Source: Massilia antarctica | GTDB taxonomy: Bacteria; Pseudomonadota; Gammaproteobacteria; Burkholderiales; Burkholderiaceae_D | DNA length: 64,000 bases | NCBI RefSeq assembly: GCF_015689335.1 | Contig: NZ_CP065053.1 | Coordinates: forward strand, 3,534,001 to 3,598,000 | Reading direction: 5' to 3' | Shown here: in pieces, positions 17,907-27,644 of the stretch | Layout: each line of letters opens with the position of its first letter | Numbering within the stretch: position 1 is the stretch's first letter | Made by a program: the position numbers and the translations under genes | Notes under the pieces: generated by a model | What the model saw: only the letters and a program-made list of their open reading frames with translations | Databases searched by the model: none | What the model was told of the DNA's origin: nothing

Positions 17907-19541
17907 ATGTATAAGCAATTCTTCAGCCTGAAGCAATCACCGTTCTCGATCGCCCCCGACCCGCGCTACCTGTACATGAGCGAACGCCACCGCGAAGCAC
18001 TGGCGCACCTGCTGTATGGCGTCGGCAGCGGCGGCGGATTCGTGCTGCTGACCGGCGAAATCGGCGCCGGCAAGACCACCGTGTGCCGCTGCTTCATCGA
18101 GCAGATCCCGGCCGATTGCCGCCTGGCTTACATCTTCAATCCCAAGCTGTCGGTGGAAGAACTGCTGCTGTCGATCTGCGACGAATTCCGCATTGACCTG
18201 CCGCCTGCGCCGGCCGGGGCGGTCAGCGTCAAGAGCTATGTCGACGCCATCAACCGCTACCTGCTGGCCAGCCACGCCCAGGGCAAGAACAATGTGCTGA
18301 TCATCGACGAGGCCCAGAACCTGTCGGCCGATGTGCTTGAACAGCTGCGCCTGCTGACCAATCTGGAAACGAGCGAGCGCAAGCTGCTGCAGATTATCCT
18401 GATCGGCCAGCCGGAGCTGCGCGCGATGCTGGCGCGGCCCGAACTCGAACAGCTGGCCCAGCGCGTGATCGCGCGCTATCACCTCGATTCGCTGACGGAA
18501 GCGGAAACCGCCAGCTACATCGCGCACCGGCTGGCGGTGGCCGGCGGCGGTTCCTCGCGGCCATTCCCGCGCGCGGTGATGCCGCAGGTGTTCCAGCTGT
18601 CCCAGGGCGTGCCGCGCCGCATCAACCTGCTGTGCGACCGCGCGCTGCTGGGCGCCTACGTCGAAAACAGCCGCGAAGTGACACGCGCTATCCTGCGCCG
18701 CGCCGGCAGCGAAGTGTTTTCCGGCGGCGCCAAGGCGCCCGCGCCGAAAAAGCGCTGGCCGGTCATCGCGGCCGGGGTGCTGGCCGGGGCCGTGATCAGC
18801 GCGGCCGCAGCGTGGCAGATGCGCCCGTCCGTGCCGGCGGGAGCACAAGCCGCCGCCCCCGCCGCCGTGGCGGCCACGGTGCTGGCCGCCGCGCCGCAAT
18901 CGCGCCCGGTGCAGGCGACACCCGCGCCACGGGTAGCCGTCACGCCGCTGGTGCACACAAGCGAGCTGCAGGCGCTGCGCGCCCTGGCGGCCCTGTGGGG
19001 CCTGGCGCTGCCGGTTGGCGCCACCTGCGACGATGCCTTGAAACTGAACCTGCGCTGCCATCAGGGCAAGGGCGGGCTGTACGAACTGCGCCTGCTGGAC
19101 CGTCCGGCCATCCTCACCCTGCGCGACGGCGCCCAGGTGAGCTATGCGCTGCTGACCGGCATGGACGATACCCACGCGCGCCTGAGCGTCGATGGCAAGG
19201 AGCAGAAGATCGACATCGGCGCGCTCGCCACGCGTTCCGACGGCAGCTTCGTGACCCTGTGGGTGATGCCGCGCTATTACCGCGACCAGGTCAGCACCGG
19301 CGAGCAGGGCGCCGATGTCGACTGGATCGCCTCGCGCCTGGCCAAGATCAACGGGCTGGCGCCGCCGCCGGCGGACCGGCCGCTGAGCGGCCAGACGGTT
19401 CAATTGCTGCGCACCTTCCAGACCCGGCAGAATCTCAAGGCGGACGGCGTGGCCGGTCCGCGCACCTACATGCGCCTGAACCAGCTGACCGGCGTGGCCG
19501 AGCCGCGCCTGCTCGCCGCCGGCGCCACGGGGAAATCATAA
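17907..19541 (+). CDS. gspA: GspA/ExeA-type AAA ATPase with peptidoglycan-binding domain
   Basis: A 544-residue protein. The N-terminal AAA module starts MYKQFFSLKQSPFSIAPDPRYLYMS, with Walker A GEIGAGKTT (about 51-59), Walker B VLIIDEAQNLS (about 131-141) and sensor IGQPELR. One membrane segment (about 287-307) leads to a periplasmic Ala/Pro linker and a C-terminal peptidoglycan-binding domain (about 470-530, GQTVQLLRTFQTRQNLKADGVAGPRTYMRLN). In Aeromonas, ExeA works with ExeB to place the type II secretin across the cell wall. It is followed one base later by gspB. Confidence 0.9.
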   Translation: MYKQFFSLKQSPFSIAPDPRYLYMSERHREALAHLLYGVGSGGGFVLLTGEIGAGKTTVCRCFIEQIPADCRLAYIFNPKLSVEELLLSICDEFRIDLPPAPAGAVSVKSYVDAINRYLLASHAQGKNNVLIIDEAQNLSADVLEQLRLLTNLETSERKLLQIILIGQPELRAMLARPELEQLAQRVIARYHLDSLTEAETASYIAHRLAVAGGGSSRPFPRAVMPQVFQLSQGVPRRINLLCDRALLGAYVENSREVTRAILRRAGSEVFSGGAKAPAPKKRWPVIAAGVLAGAVISAAAAWQMRPSVPAGAQAAAPAAVAATVLAAAPQSRPVQATPAPRVAVTPLVHTSELQALRALAALWGLALPVGATCDDALKLNLRCHQGKGGLYELRLLDRPAILTLRDGAQVSYALLTGMDDTHARLSVDGKEQKIDIGALATRSDGSFVTLWVMPRYYRDQVSTGEQGADVDWIASRLAKINGLAPPPADRPLSGQTVQLLRTFQTRQNLKADGVAGPRTYMRLNQLTGVAEPRLLAAGATGKS

Positions 19542-19542
19542 G

Positions 19543-20244
19543 ATGTCGTATATTCTCGAAGCACTCAAAAAAGCCCAGGCCGAGCGCCAGCTTGGCAGCG
19601 CGCCCACCATCCACGCGGTGCCGGTGCATGCCGGCGAGCCGGAACGTGAGGGCGCCGGCACCAGGCCGCTGGTGATCGGACTGGCGCTGCTGGCCCTGGG
19701 CGGCGCCGGTGCCGCCGTGCTGGCATGGCGTCATCAGGTCACGCCGGCGCCCGTGGTGCAGGCCGCCGCGCCGGTGACTGCCATTCCTGCGCCCGCGCCG
19801 GTTCTCGCGCCGGCTCCGGCTCCAGCCCCCACGCCGGCGCCCGAAGCGCTTCCCATGCCCGTGGCGGAAGCGCCGCCGCGCACGCCTGAACCGGTCAAGG
19901 TCGTGGTGGCTGAGGTCGCCAAGCCCGAGCGGGTCCGGAAGGCAGAACCGGTCAAGCCCGCGGCGCTGAAAACGGAGGTCGCCAAGGCAGACCCGGCGCC
20001 TGCCGCGCCGGAAGAAAAGCTGCGCACCCTGCGCGAGTTGCCCGAAGCGCTGCAGCACGAAATTCCATCGATCAGCGTCGGCGGCTACATCTACTCGAAG
20101 AATCCGGCCGACCGGCTCCTGCTCATCGATAAGGTACTGCGCCGCGAAGGCGAGGAAGTGGCGCCCGGCCTGGTGCTTGAAAAGTTGCTGCCCAAGGCGG
20201 CCGTCATGAAATACAAGGGCGAGCGCTACCGCCACCCGTATTGA
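19543..20244 (+). CDS. gspB: GspB/ExeB-type secretin assembly partner
   Basis: A 233-residue protein. The start MSYILEALKKAQAERQLG is diagnostic for GspB. A membrane segment (about 45-63) is followed by a long Pro/Ala-rich periplasmic spacer (about 65-150) and a compact C-terminal domain (VGGYIYSKNPADRLLLIDKVL.. to KGERYRHPY). It is encoded one base after gspA and would form the inner-membrane complex that helps type II secretin insertion. No other gsp genes are in the window. Confidence 0.88.
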   Translation: MSYILEALKKAQAERQLGSAPTIHAVPVHAGEPEREGAGTRPLVIGLALLALGGAGAAVLAWRHQVTPAPVVQAAAPVTAIPAPAPVLAPAPAPAPTPAPEALPMPVAEAPPRTPEPVKVVVAEVAKPERVRKAEPVKPAALKTEVAKADPAPAAPEEKLRTLRELPEALQHEIPSISVGGYIYSKNPADRLLLIDKVLRREGEEVAPGLVLEKLLPKAAVMKYKGERYRHPY

Positions 20245-20252
20245 TGCCTTTG

Positions 20253-20258
20253 TATAAT
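20253..20258 (+). promoter_or_regulatory. Candidate -10 box ahead of mobB
   Basis: A perfect TATAAT sits 33 bases before the mobB start, just after the gspB stop. No recognisable -35 box is found at 16-18 bases upstream, so the call is tentative. Confidence 0.3.
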
Positions 20259-20290
20259 GGCGGACTTACTTAACGGCGGAAAGGCCGCGC

Positions 20291-20806
20291 ATGCACAATT
20301 TACTGGGTGTGATCGGCTGGTCGGGCAGCGGCAAGACGACCTTGCTTGAAGTGCTGGTCGGCGCGCTGGCGGCCGACGGCTTGCGCATCAATGTCGTCAA
20401 GCATAGCCACCACGACGTGATGCTCGAACCGCCCCACAAGGACAGCGCGCGCCTGCGCGCGGCCGGGGCGGCGCAGGTGATGATCGCCTCGCCGTTCCGG
20501 GTGGCCGTGATCCGCGAACTGCGCGGCGCAGCGGAACCGACCCTGGCCGAGCAGTTGGCGGTACTGGGGCCGGCCGACCTGACCCTGGTCGAAGGCTACA
20601 AATGGGAAGCCATTCCCAAGCTGGAAGTGCAGCGGCCCTCGCTCGGCCATCCGGCCCTGTATCCGAACGATCCGCATATTGTCGCCGTGGCATCGGATGC
20701 GCCGCGCCCCGATGATCTGCCGGACAACGTCGCCTGGCTCGACCTGAACGCCCCGGCGGCGGTGCTGGCCTGGCTCAAGGCAAGAATTAATTCGCCACAA
20801 GCCTAA
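20291..20806 (+). CDS. mobB: Molybdopterin-guanine dinucleotide biosynthesis adapter MobB
   Basis: A 171-residue P-loop GTPase. Walker A is GWSGSGKTT (residues about 9-17), followed by [12 protein letters not shown] and the later LVEGYK motif, all typical of MobB. MobB binds GTP and assists MobA in adding GMP to molybdopterin for DMSO-reductase-type enzymes. No other moeA/mobA genes are beside it here. Confidence 0.92.
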   Translation: MHNLLGVIGWSGSGKTTLLEVLVGALAADGLRINVVKHSHHDVMLEPPHKDSARLRAAGAAQVMIASPFRVAVIRELRGAAEPTLAEQLAVLGPADLTLVEGYKWEAIPKLEVQRPSLGHPALYPNDPHIVAVASDAPRPDDLPDNVAWLDLNAPAAVLAWLKARINSPQA

Positions 20807-20864
20807 AGTCCGGGCCAGGGCTGCCGTTACCATCCGTGATAGCCATTAAAACGGGAGAACTCTC

Positions 20865-21056
20865 ATGGATGTTTCAGGAATCGCCTCACTGGCAACCAGC
20901 ATGGCCGAAACGGGCATCAAGCAGGAAGTCGGTTACGCCGTCTTGAAGAAAGCGCAACAGATGGAAGGCCAGGTCGCCGCCCAGCTGATCGACGCGCTGC
21001 CGACGCCCCAGCGCTTGCCGTCGAACCTCGGCAATACGATCAATACGACTGCCTGA
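20865..21056 (+). CDS. YjfB-like small protein (putative motility protein family)
   Basis: A 63-residue protein starting MDVSGIASLATSMAETGIKQEVGYAVLKKA, the pattern of the YjfB_N family, small proteins often annotated as putative motility proteins in flagellated bacteria. The middle (EGQVAAQLIDALP) is helical. GGGAGAA precedes the ATG. The biochemical role of the family is not known. Confidence 0.75.
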   Translation: MDVSGIASLATSMAETGIKQEVGYAVLKKAQQMEGQVAAQLIDALPTPQRLPSNLGNTINTTA

Positions 21057-21152
21057 GTGCCGCGCCCGTGAGGGCCGGTGCCTGGGAACAGTGGTTCTGC
21101 TGCCGCGTGGCCGGTGTAAGCTTGCGCCATCCATGCCACGCCGCGGCGCGCC

Positions 21153-21193
21153 ACCCGGTTGCCTCCTAACAATGGAGGGGCCGGGTTTTTTTT
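21153..21193 (+). terminator. Rho-independent terminator after the YjfB-like gene
   Basis: ACCCGG and CCTCC pair with GGAGG and CCGGGT around a TAACAAT loop, with a small internal bulge, followed by eight T residues. It separates the YjfB-like transcript from the bufferin operon. Confidence 0.85.
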
Positions 21194-21328
21194 ACGTTAA
21201 AATTGCCGGCGTCACGGGGAAAGTTGTAAGGAACTGAAAAGCGCGCCAGGTAATCGGGCGGCCGGCTTTACAATCGCCTCCGACCTGGCAGTTCCTGGTT
21301 CACTTCACTATTCCCAAGGAGATTCACG

Positions 21329-21592
21329 ATGAACAAACGTCAAGCCCTGATCGCCGCCGCCCTTGCCGGCATGTACACGGTCTCCTCCGGCGCGGCCGCG
21401 CACGATCCGGTCGACAAGGCTGAGAAAGAGAAGTGCTACGGCATCGTCAAGGCTGGTCAGAACGATTGCTCCAGCGCCAATGGTTCGCATTCCTGCTCGG
21501 GCCAGTCGAAGGTCGACCTTGCGCCGGAAGAGTGGAAATTCGTGGCCAAGGGCACTTGCGAAAAAGCCGGCGGCAAGCTGACCGGCAAATAA
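21329..21592 (+). CDS. bufA1: DUF2282 bufferin precursor (BufA1-type RiPP)
   Basis: An 87-residue precursor. A signal peptide (about 1-24, [12 protein letters not shown]) precedes a core with four Cys in the DUF2282 pattern: [22 protein letters not shown] and [12 protein letters not shown]2282 proteins are now recognised as bufferins, ribosomally made peptides whose Cys are modified by an MNIO enzyme and which bind copper in the periplasm. Here the modifying enzyme gene follows after three bases. AAGGAG lies nine bases before the start. A GGAACT about 95 bases upstream (21230-21235) could be an ECF-sigma -35 element (weak). Confidence 0.88.
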   Translation: MNKRQALIAAALAGMYTVSSGAAAHDPVDKAEKEKCYGIVKAGQNDCSSANGSHSCSGQSKVDLAPEEWKFVAKGTCEKAGGKLTGK

Positions 21593-21595
21593 GTC

Positions 21596-23272
21596 GTGAC
21601 GGGCGGGGCCTTACCGGCCGGTCTGGCATCCGGTCCCGCCTCGCCGGGCGCCGGCGTCGGCTTGCGCGCGCCCCATTACCGTCAGTTTCTCGAGCAGCGG
21701 CCCGCGGTCGGCTGGCTTGAGGTTCATACCGAAAACTTCCTCGACCGCGCGGGCTGGGACTGGCATGTGCTGCAGGAGCTGCGCCGCGATTATCCCATCA
21801 GCCTGCATGGCGTCGGCCTCGGACTGGGTTCGGCGCGCGGTTTTTCAATGTCCCATCTGGAACGAGTCTGCGCCCTGGTCGAACGGGTCGAGCCCATGCT
21901 CGTGTCCGAACACCTGTGCTGGGGCGCCGTCGCCGACCGCCAGCTCAACGACCTGCTGCCGATGCCGCTCAGCCAGGCGGCGCTGGACCTGCTGTGCCAG
22001 CGTGTCGAGCAAGTGCAGGATCGCTTGCATCGGCGGATTTTGCTCGAAAATGTCTCCACTTACCTGCGGTTTCACGACGATGCGATGAGCGAGGCCGAGT
22101 TCATGGCCGAGCTGGCCAGCCGCACGGGCTGCGCGCTGCTGCTCGATGTGAACAATCTCTATGTCAATCAGTGCAACCATGGCGAGGATGCGCTGGCGGC
22201 GATCGCGGCCATCGCGCCCGGCAGCGTGGGTGAAATCCACCTGGCCGGCCATCTGGTGACGCCGCAGGCCGTGATCGACCACCATGGCGCCGTGGTGGCC
22301 GAGCCGGTGTGGACGCTGTACCAGGCGGCGCTGGCGCGCTTCGGACGCCTGCCGACCCTGATCGAATGGGATACCGACGTGCCGGCGCTGGACGTGCTGC
22401 TGGGCGAGGCGCAGCGTGCCCAGCGCATTGCCAGCGCGTATCCGCTGCTGGACGCCGCCAACCCCTGGCGCGGCCGGCCAGCGCGGCCTTTGGCATCGGA
22501 TGCGCTGGCCGCGACCCAGCAGCGCTTCGCGCAAGCCCTGTTCGATCCCGCGGGGGAGGGCGCCGCCCTGGCCCAGTGCAAGGGCGAGGCCAACACGCAC
22601 CGCTTCGGCCTGTACCGCGGCAACCTGACCGTGACCTGGAACAAGACCCTGGCGGCGGCCTGCCCGGTGCTGCGCCAGCTGGTCGGCGAGGAGTTTTTCG
22701 GCGGCTTGGCGCGCGCTTACGGCATGGCCCAGCCCTCCCTCGACGCCGACCTGAACCGCTTCGGCGCCGGTTTTACCCGCTTCCTCGACGGTTTTCCCCA
22801 CATCGCCGACTATCCTTACCTGCCCGACATGGCGCGCCTGGAATGGGCCTTGCACCGCGCCCATTATGCGCCCGACCATGCGCCCGACGCCGAGCCCATC
22901 GTCGCCGACGCGCTCGCCGCGCTGACCCCCGAGGCCTTCGAGAACGCGCGCTTCGCGCTTCACCCCGCCTGCAGCCTGATCGGATCAAGTTGGGCAGTGG
23001 TACCGCTGTGGCAGGCGCACCAGCCCGGCAGCGGTGTCGACTTTCCTCCGGACATGGATTGCCCGAGCGCCGCCCTGGTGGCGCGTCCGCGCTGGAAGAC
23101 GGAACTGATCGCGCTCACGCCGGCGCATGCGGGCGCGCTTGCCGCGCTGGCCGGCGGATCTACGATGGGCGAGGCACTCGACGCCGCCTTCGCCCTCGAC
23201 GAGCAATTCGATATCGGGGCGCATCTGGCGCAGTGGATCGCGCTGCGCATCCTGCTGGCGCTGCCAGACTGA
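21596..23272 (+). CDS. bufBC: MNIO (DUF692) bufferin-modifying enzyme fused to BufC-like DUF2063 domain
   Basis: A 558-residue protein starting at GTG 21596, three bases after bufA1. Residues about 20-285 form a DUF692/MNIO TIM barrel: [69 protein letters not shown] and IEWDTDVP supply the His/Glu/Asp iron ligands. Residues about 305-555 resemble the DUF2063 N-terminal half of BufC ([33 protein letters not shown] and [18 protein letters not shown]). The two are usually separate adjacent genes. The fusion should couple Cys oxidation to substrate presentation. No DoxX-type bufD follows. Confidence 0.9.
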   Translation: MTGGALPAGLASGPASPGAGVGLRAPHYRQFLEQRPAVGWLEVHTENFLDRAGWDWHVLQELRRDYPISLHGVGLGLGSARGFSMSHLERVCALVERVEPMLVSEHLCWGAVADRQLNDLLPMPLSQAALDLLCQRVEQVQDRLHRRILLENVSTYLRFHDDAMSEAEFMAELASRTGCALLLDVNNLYVNQCNHGEDALAAIAAIAPGSVGEIHLAGHLVTPQAVIDHHGAVVAEPVWTLYQAALARFGRLPTLIEWDTDVPALDVLLGEAQRAQRIASAYPLLDAANPWRGRPARPLASDALAATQQRFAQALFDPAGEGAALAQCKGEANTHRFGLYRGNLTVTWNKTLAAACPVLRQLVGEEFFGGLARAYGMAQPSLDADLNRFGAGFTRFLDGFPHIADYPYLPDMARLEWALHRAHYAPDHAPDAEPIVADALAALTPEAFENARFALHPACSLIGSSWAVVPLWQAHQPGSGVDFPPDMDCPSAALVARPRWKTELIALTPAHAGALAALAGGSTMGEALDAAFALDEQFDIGAHLAQWIALRILLALPD

Positions 23273-23405
23273 GCGGCGCCAGCGGGCGCCGGACGCTCTC
23301 CCGCTGTGCGGAACAGGCGCATTTTTCCCGCGCGCGCGCGCACGCCGGAAGCGTTGCGTTTTACTCAAGCTATAATCATCCTTTATATTGATTTTATCCC
23401 TGTCC

Positions 23406-23921
23406 ATGAGCGCTGATCAAGCAATCGACGAATACCTGAGCAATGGCCATACCGTCAGCACCGCGGTGGGAACCGTGCTGCTCTCCCCGGAAGCGCGGCG
23501 GGCGATCTACAAGCGCCTGGTCAACGAAGCGGCGGCGCCCTACCACGTCCTGCTGACCCAGATGCTGGCGGAAGAAGTGAAGTTCCGCACCTGGATATCC
23601 GAAGAAATCGTGCAGGACGACATGAATTACTACGAAGGCATCTACCAGTGCGCCTTCCTGCTCTACCGGGTCGGCGATGTGCGCGACACCCTGGCCTTAT
23701 GGGAAGCCAAGTTCATCAACATGGATGTGGGCAGTTCGATGGGCGCCGAGTATTTTGTCGGCGCGGGGCTGGAGCAGACCCTGGCATTCCTGGCAAGCTC
23801 GCCGGCACCGCAAGCGGCGCAGATCGCCGATTATCTTCACGGCTGGTTCGACAAGCCGGGCGCCATTACCTGGCAAGAAGCGTGGGAGCAGGAGCGCGCG
23901 TCGAATATTGCCGGCGCCTGA
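23406..23921 (+). CDS. Protein of unknown function
   Basis: A 171-residue soluble, acidic, mainly helical protein; ATG 23406 (MSADQAIDEYLSNGH) is preferred to a start 18 bases earlier. It is rich in Trp and Tyr in its second half (DDMNYYEGIYQCAFLLYRVGD, then EAKFINMDVGSSMGAEYFVGAG). It has the look of a cytoplasmic cargo-load or immunity-like protein, but no family is recognised. It follows the bufferin operon after 133 bases that include an alternating GC run (about 23329-23342). Confidence 0.5.
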   Translation: MSADQAIDEYLSNGHTVSTAVGTVLLSPEARRAIYKRLVNEAAAPYHVLLTQMLAEEVKFRTWISEEIVQDDMNYYEGIYQCAFLLYRVGDVRDTLALWEAKFINMDVGSSMGAEYFVGAGLEQTLAFLASSPAPQAAQIADYLHGWFDKPGAITWQEAWEQERASNIAGA

Positions 23922-23972
23922 AGCGGTGCGGATGGGCGCGGCCAGCGGCGTGGCTTGACGCCGCTGGGTGGG

Positions 23973-24257
23973 TTATTGAAAGGCGCGCATGATGCGCGCT
24001 TCGCCGGACAGATCGGCGTTGTCGATGTTGGCGGCATGCGTTGCTTCGATCATGCGCCCAAGCTGCTCATCTTCGAACCTGGCGAGTTCCTCGGTGGCCG
24101 CGTTCAGCGCCAGCGCCAGCTTGGCCCGGGCACTGCGGTATAACACGCTGGTGTACTGGTCCGTGTTTTTCAGCAATTCCTCCGCATTTTCGATCACCAG
24201 ACGCAGGTCGCCGATGAGCCGATCTTGGGTTTGCTGGTTTTCTTCAGGGTTATCCAT
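23973..24257 (-). CDS. DUF883/ElaB-like soluble helical protein
   Basis: A 94-residue protein, ATG 24257, with AAGGTGG just upstream. RLIGDLRLVIENAEELLKNT is the typical N-terminal helix of DUF883 (YqjD/ElaB) proteins, which tether ribosomes to the inner membrane. The usual C-terminal membrane helix is missing: the tail (ATHAANIDNADLSGEARIMRAFQ) is soluble. It may therefore be a truncated or divergent member. Confidence 0.6.
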   Translation of the reverse strand: MDNPEENQQTQDRLIGDLRLVIENAEELLKNTDQYTSVLYRSARAKLALALNAATEELARFEDEQLGRMIEATHAANIDNADLSGEARIMRAFQ

Positions 24258-24416
24258 GGTGGCCACCTTGAATCGGTTAATCACGTCTTAGAATATAAAC
24301 AAAGCAAGAGTTTTCGAATTTGTCGCGCCGCAAGAAGCAGCGCGCCGCAGCTTGTCTCTGCTCAGCATATTTCTAATATTGCCCGATTACAAGGAGATTG
24401 TTCTGCGCCAGCGCAA

Positions 24417-24650
24417 TCAGGCCCCGTCCGTTCCCTGGCTGCGCACGCTGATGCGCACGTCGCCGATGCCGACCACCTGGCCATCGCGGATCTTGGCGGT
24501 CTTGCGCAATTCCTTCTTGCCGTCGACCGATACCACACCAGTGGCGACCAGGTTCTTGCCGGCACCGCCGCTGTCGCACAAGCCCGACAGTTTCAGCAAC
24601 TGGTTCAGTTCGACGAACTCGCCTGTCAGGTCAAAAGTGACTTTCTGCAT
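24417..24650 (-). CDS. S4-domain RNA-binding protein (YbcJ type)
   Basis: A 77-residue protein, ATG 24650. The S4 fold is clear: EFVELNQLLKLSGLCDSGGAGKNLVATGVVSVDG, followed by KLRKTAKIRDGQVV-type strand residues. YbcJ-like proteins are single S4 domains that bind structured RNA, possibly in ribosome assembly. Earlier in-frame codons have no ribosome site. Confidence 0.82.
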   Translation of the reverse strand: MQKVTFDLTGEFVELNQLLKLSGLCDSGGAGKNLVATGVVSVDGKKELRKTAKIRDGQVVGIGDVRISVRSQGTDGA

Positions 24651-24735
24651 TCCTGCTCGTCCTAAAAAATAATGTAAGAACCGCAGTGTGGCGGGATCGG
24701 CGCGGCGCGTCAACGTCCCACGCGCCGCGCCGCGA

Positions 24736-26127
24736 TCACAGTCCGGGCCGGGTCATGTCGAGCGGCACTATCCATTCCTGGAACTGTTGTTCCGTGACAA
24801 AGCCGAGCGCCAAGGCCGCCTGTTTCAGGGTCGTGCCTTCGTGCTGCGCCTTCTTGGCGATCTGGGCCGCGCGGTCGTAGCCGATGTGCGGCGCCAGCGC
24901 CGTCACCAGCATCAGCGAGCGCTCCATCAGCTCGGCGATCCGTTCGCGGTTCGGCTCGATGCCATGGGCGCAATGCTCGTTGAAGGAACGCATGCCGTCG
25001 GCCAGCAGGCGCGCGCTTTGCAGGAAGTTATGGGCGATCATCGGTTTGAACACATTCAGTTCGAAGTTGCCCGACGCGCCGCCCATGGTAATGGCGACAT
25101 CATTGCCGAACACTTGGCAGCACAGCATGGTCAGCGCCTCGCACTGGGTCGGATTGACCTTGCCCGGCATGATCGAGCTGCCCGGCTCGTTTTCGGGGAT
25201 GCTGATTTCGCCCAGTCCCGAGCGCGGGCCGGACGCCATCCAGCGCACATCGTTGGCGATCTTCATCAGCGCCGTGGCCAGGGTTTTCAGGGCGCCGTGG
25301 GTGCCGACCAGCGCATCGTGACCGGCCAGGGCGGCGAACTTGTTGGGCGCGGTTTTAAAACTGATGGCCGTGCGCGAACCGATTTCGGCCGCGATGCGGG
25401 CCGCGAAATCCGGATGGGTATTCAAGCCCGTGCCGACCGCCGTGCCGCCGGCGGCCAGTTGCAGCAGGCCGGGCAGGGTGGACTTGATCGCATGTTCCGA
25501 GTATTCCAGCTGGGCCACATAGCCCGAGAATTCCTGTCCCAGGGTCAGCGGGGTGGCATCCTGCAGGTGGGTGCGGCCGATCTTGACGATGTCGGCGAAG
25601 TCGCGCGCCTTGATTTCCAGGGTGCCGCGCAGGCGCGCCAGGGCCGGCAGCAAGGATTGCACCACGGCCTGGGCCGCCGCCACGTGCATTGCGGTCGGAA
25701 AAATATCGTTCGACGACTGGCCCATGTTCACATGGTCGTTCGGGTGCAGCAGGCGGCCTTCGCCGCGCACGCCGCCGGCCAGCTCGGAAGCGCGGTTGGC
25801 CAGCACCTCGTTCATGTTCATATTGCTTTGCGTGCCGGAACCGGTCTGCCAGACCACCAGCGGGAATTCATCCGGATGGCGCCCGTCCAGCACCTCGTCG
25901 GCGGCCTTGACGATGGCGTCCGCCTTGTCCCCGGGCAGCAGGCCGAGCGAGCGGTTGACGGCGGCGGCGGCGCGCTTGACCTGGGCCAGCGCGGCCACCA
26001 GCTCGGGCGCCATGCGTTCGCTCGAAATGGCGAAGTGCTCCAGCGAACGCTGCGTCTGCGCGCCCCACAAGCGCTCTGCCGGGACCGAGATCGGGCCGAA
26101 ACTGTCTTTTTCGATTCTTGTTTCCAT
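24736..26127 (-). CDS. fumC: Fumarate hydratase, class II
   Basis: A 463-residue enzyme of the fumarase/aspartase superfamily, catalysing the reversible hydration of fumarate to malate in the TCA cycle. It begins [26 protein letters not shown]. Signature motifs are [25 protein letters not shown], the [12 protein letters not shown] substrate loop and [15 protein letters not shown] with the catalytic Ser. Length matches FumC (about 465). AGGTAG precedes ATG 26127. The gene is divergent from the FimV-like gene. Confidence 0.95.
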   Translation of the reverse strand: METRIEKDSFGPISVPAERLWGAQTQRSLEHFAISSERMAPELVAALAQVKRAAAAVNRSLGLLPGDKADAIVKAADEVLDGRHPDEFPLVVWQTGSGTQSNMNMNEVLANRASELAGGVRGEGRLLHPNDHVNMGQSSNDIFPTAMHVAAAQAVVQSLLPALARLRGTLEIKARDFADIVKIGRTHLQDATPLTLGQEFSGYVAQLEYSEHAIKSTLPGLLQLAAGGTAVGTGLNTHPDFAARIAAEIGSRTAISFKTAPNKFAALAGHDALVGTHGALKTLATALMKIANDVRWMASGPRSGLGEISIPENEPGSSIMPGKVNPTQCEALTMLCCQVFGNDVAITMGGASGNFELNVFKPMIAHNFLQSARLLADGMRSFNEHCAHGIEPNRERIAELMERSLMLVTALAPHIGYDRAAQIAKKAQHEGTTLKQAALALGFVTEQQFQEWIVPLDMTRPGL

Positions 26128-26244
26128 TTAGCTACCTGTTTATTTGGGACTGGGGTTAAAGAGTTTATCTCAGCGTACGTTAATTACGGTAGGGCTACAG
26201 ATTTCACTGGGTCCGACCTCATTAGCCGAGCAACATTACCATAT

Positions 26245-27285
26245 ATGCACCATTCAGGAATCCTCCGGCTGGTCCGGTCCGGCATTACCCCGATCCTCGC
26301 CCTGCTGCTGGCCGGCGCGCTGGCCTGCGCCCAGGCGGCCGAACTGGGCGAGATCCAGGTGCGCTCGCATATCGGACAGCCGCTGGTGGCCGACATCGAA
26401 CTGACCGCGCTGGGCGAGGCCGGCGCCAAGGTGCAGGTACGGCTGGCCGATCCGGATGTGTGGCGCGGCGCCAATGTGCGCATGCATCCGGTGCTGTCGG
26501 AGCTGAGCTTGTCGGTGATGCAGCGCGACGGCCGCCAATTCTTGCACATCACCTCGGTCAAGCCGGTCGAGAGCGATTATGTCCACCTGTTTCTGACCTT
26601 GGGCGAAGGCGGCAGGCGCGAAGTGCGCGCCGCCACTTTGTGGCTGAGCCCGGACCCGCAGCCGGCGCCGCCGCCGCAGCCGCCGCCGCCGCCGCAGCCG
26701 GCGCCGCCCCCGCTGCCAGTTCCAGCGCCCGCGCCCCCACCGGCACGGACCATGCACGCGGAACCGGCTGCCATGGCCCCGCCGGCGCCACGTCCGGTGC
26801 GGGTGCTGCAACTGCCGTCAGCGCCGGCCTCCTGTCCCCAGCGCTTCAGCGACGAACAAATCAAGACCTGCGCCGCGCTCGATCAAAAGAATGGCGTATT
26901 GACCAGCAAGATTGTTGAACTGGAAGAAAAGGTCAAGCTGCTGCAACTTGCCGTCGAACACAAGGACGCCGCGGCCGGCAGTCACGCCGAAGCGGCCAGC
27001 ACGCCGCCGCCGGTCCTGTCGCGCGCCGCCCTGGCCAAAAAGAATGCCGCGGCCGCCAGCAAAGGGGACGAGCTGCCCTGGATGCTGATCGGCGGCGTGG
27101 CTGGCGCGCTGATCGTGACCGGCCTGGCCGTCTGGTTCCTGCTGCGGCACCGCAAGCGCAAGGCGGCGCTTCCCGTCGCCGCCGCCGCGCCGCAAACCGG
27201 CTTGCTGGCCGGGCTGACGGCGCGCTTCAAACGCAAGCCGGCAGTGGCGGCGCCGCTCGCGCATGCCGAGCCCGACGCCGGCTGA
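26245..27285 (+). CDS. FimV-like inner-membrane protein, short form
   Basis: A 346-residue protein starting at ATG 26245; the frame is open for 1.5 kb upstream but only as the antisense of fumC. A signal peptide (LLLAGALACAQA) precedes a FimV N-terminal domain (AELGEIQVRSHIGQPLVADIELTAL), then a Pro-rich linker (about 140-180), a coiled coil (about 200-235, TSKIVELEEKVKLLQLAVEH) and one membrane helix (about 275-297, LPWMLIGGVAGALIVTGLAVWFLL). FimV proteins help polar assembly and twitching or type II secretion. The usual C-terminal TPR domain is absent, so this is a short homologue. Confidence 0.75.
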   Translation: MHHSGILRLVRSGITPILALLLAGALACAQAAELGEIQVRSHIGQPLVADIELTALGEAGAKVQVRLADPDVWRGANVRMHPVLSELSLSVMQRDGRQFLHITSVKPVESDYVHLFLTLGEGGRREVRAATLWLSPDPQPAPPPQPPPPPQPAPPPLPVPAPAPPPARTMHAEPAAMAPPAPRPVRVLQLPSAPASCPQRFSDEQIKTCAALDQKNGVLTSKIVELEEKVKLLQLAVEHKDAAAGSHAEAASTPPPVLSRAALAKKNAAAASKGDELPWMLIGGVAGALIVTGLAVWFLLRHRKRKAALPVAAAAPQTGLLAGLTARFKRKPAVAAPLAHAEPDAG

Positions 27286-27644
27286 TTTCCTTGCATTTAC
27301 CAAAATGTTGTAAAAAAGATCCGTGCGCACACGAAGTCGTCTACACAAGTCGGCGAACTGCGTTATACTGGTTTCCGTGGTCCTGCGGGACTGCACAAAC
27401 GGGCCCAGGATCTGGCGCAGCCACCAACGATAGCGTGGCGCGGCAAGCAGATAATCGTTGAAGAAACGCCTGTCCCCGGAAGCGGTCCGCCAGCCAACGA
27501 TGCGCTTGCGGACGCCGGATGCAACCGGCAAGAGGCGACACCAGGAGATACCTGGTGCTCGCTCTCCAGAATTCCTTCCTCTCCCTGTGATGCATTTACC
27601 TTCAGGCTATACTCTTCGGCAACCCCACCACCGAAGGCAAGCTC
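27286..27644. other. Intergenic stretch without a gene; holds a hairpin
   Basis: No supported gene. The only clear structure is CACCAGG, a 5-base loop and CCTGGTG (27539-27557), a perfect 7-bp hairpin without a T tract, 88 bases before the aminotransferase start. A TATACT at 27364-27369 could be a -10 element, with a weak TCTACA 18 bases upstream. Confidence 0.35.

Noticed and set aside
24688..26244. Long open frame upstream of the FimV-like gene
   Set aside because: It is the antisense of fumC, kept open by high GC content; its Arg/His/Gln-rich translation has no protein character. The real start is 26245.
26660..26760. CCGCCGCAGCCG-like tandem repeat
   Set aside because: It is simply the Pro-rich linker of the FimV-like protein.
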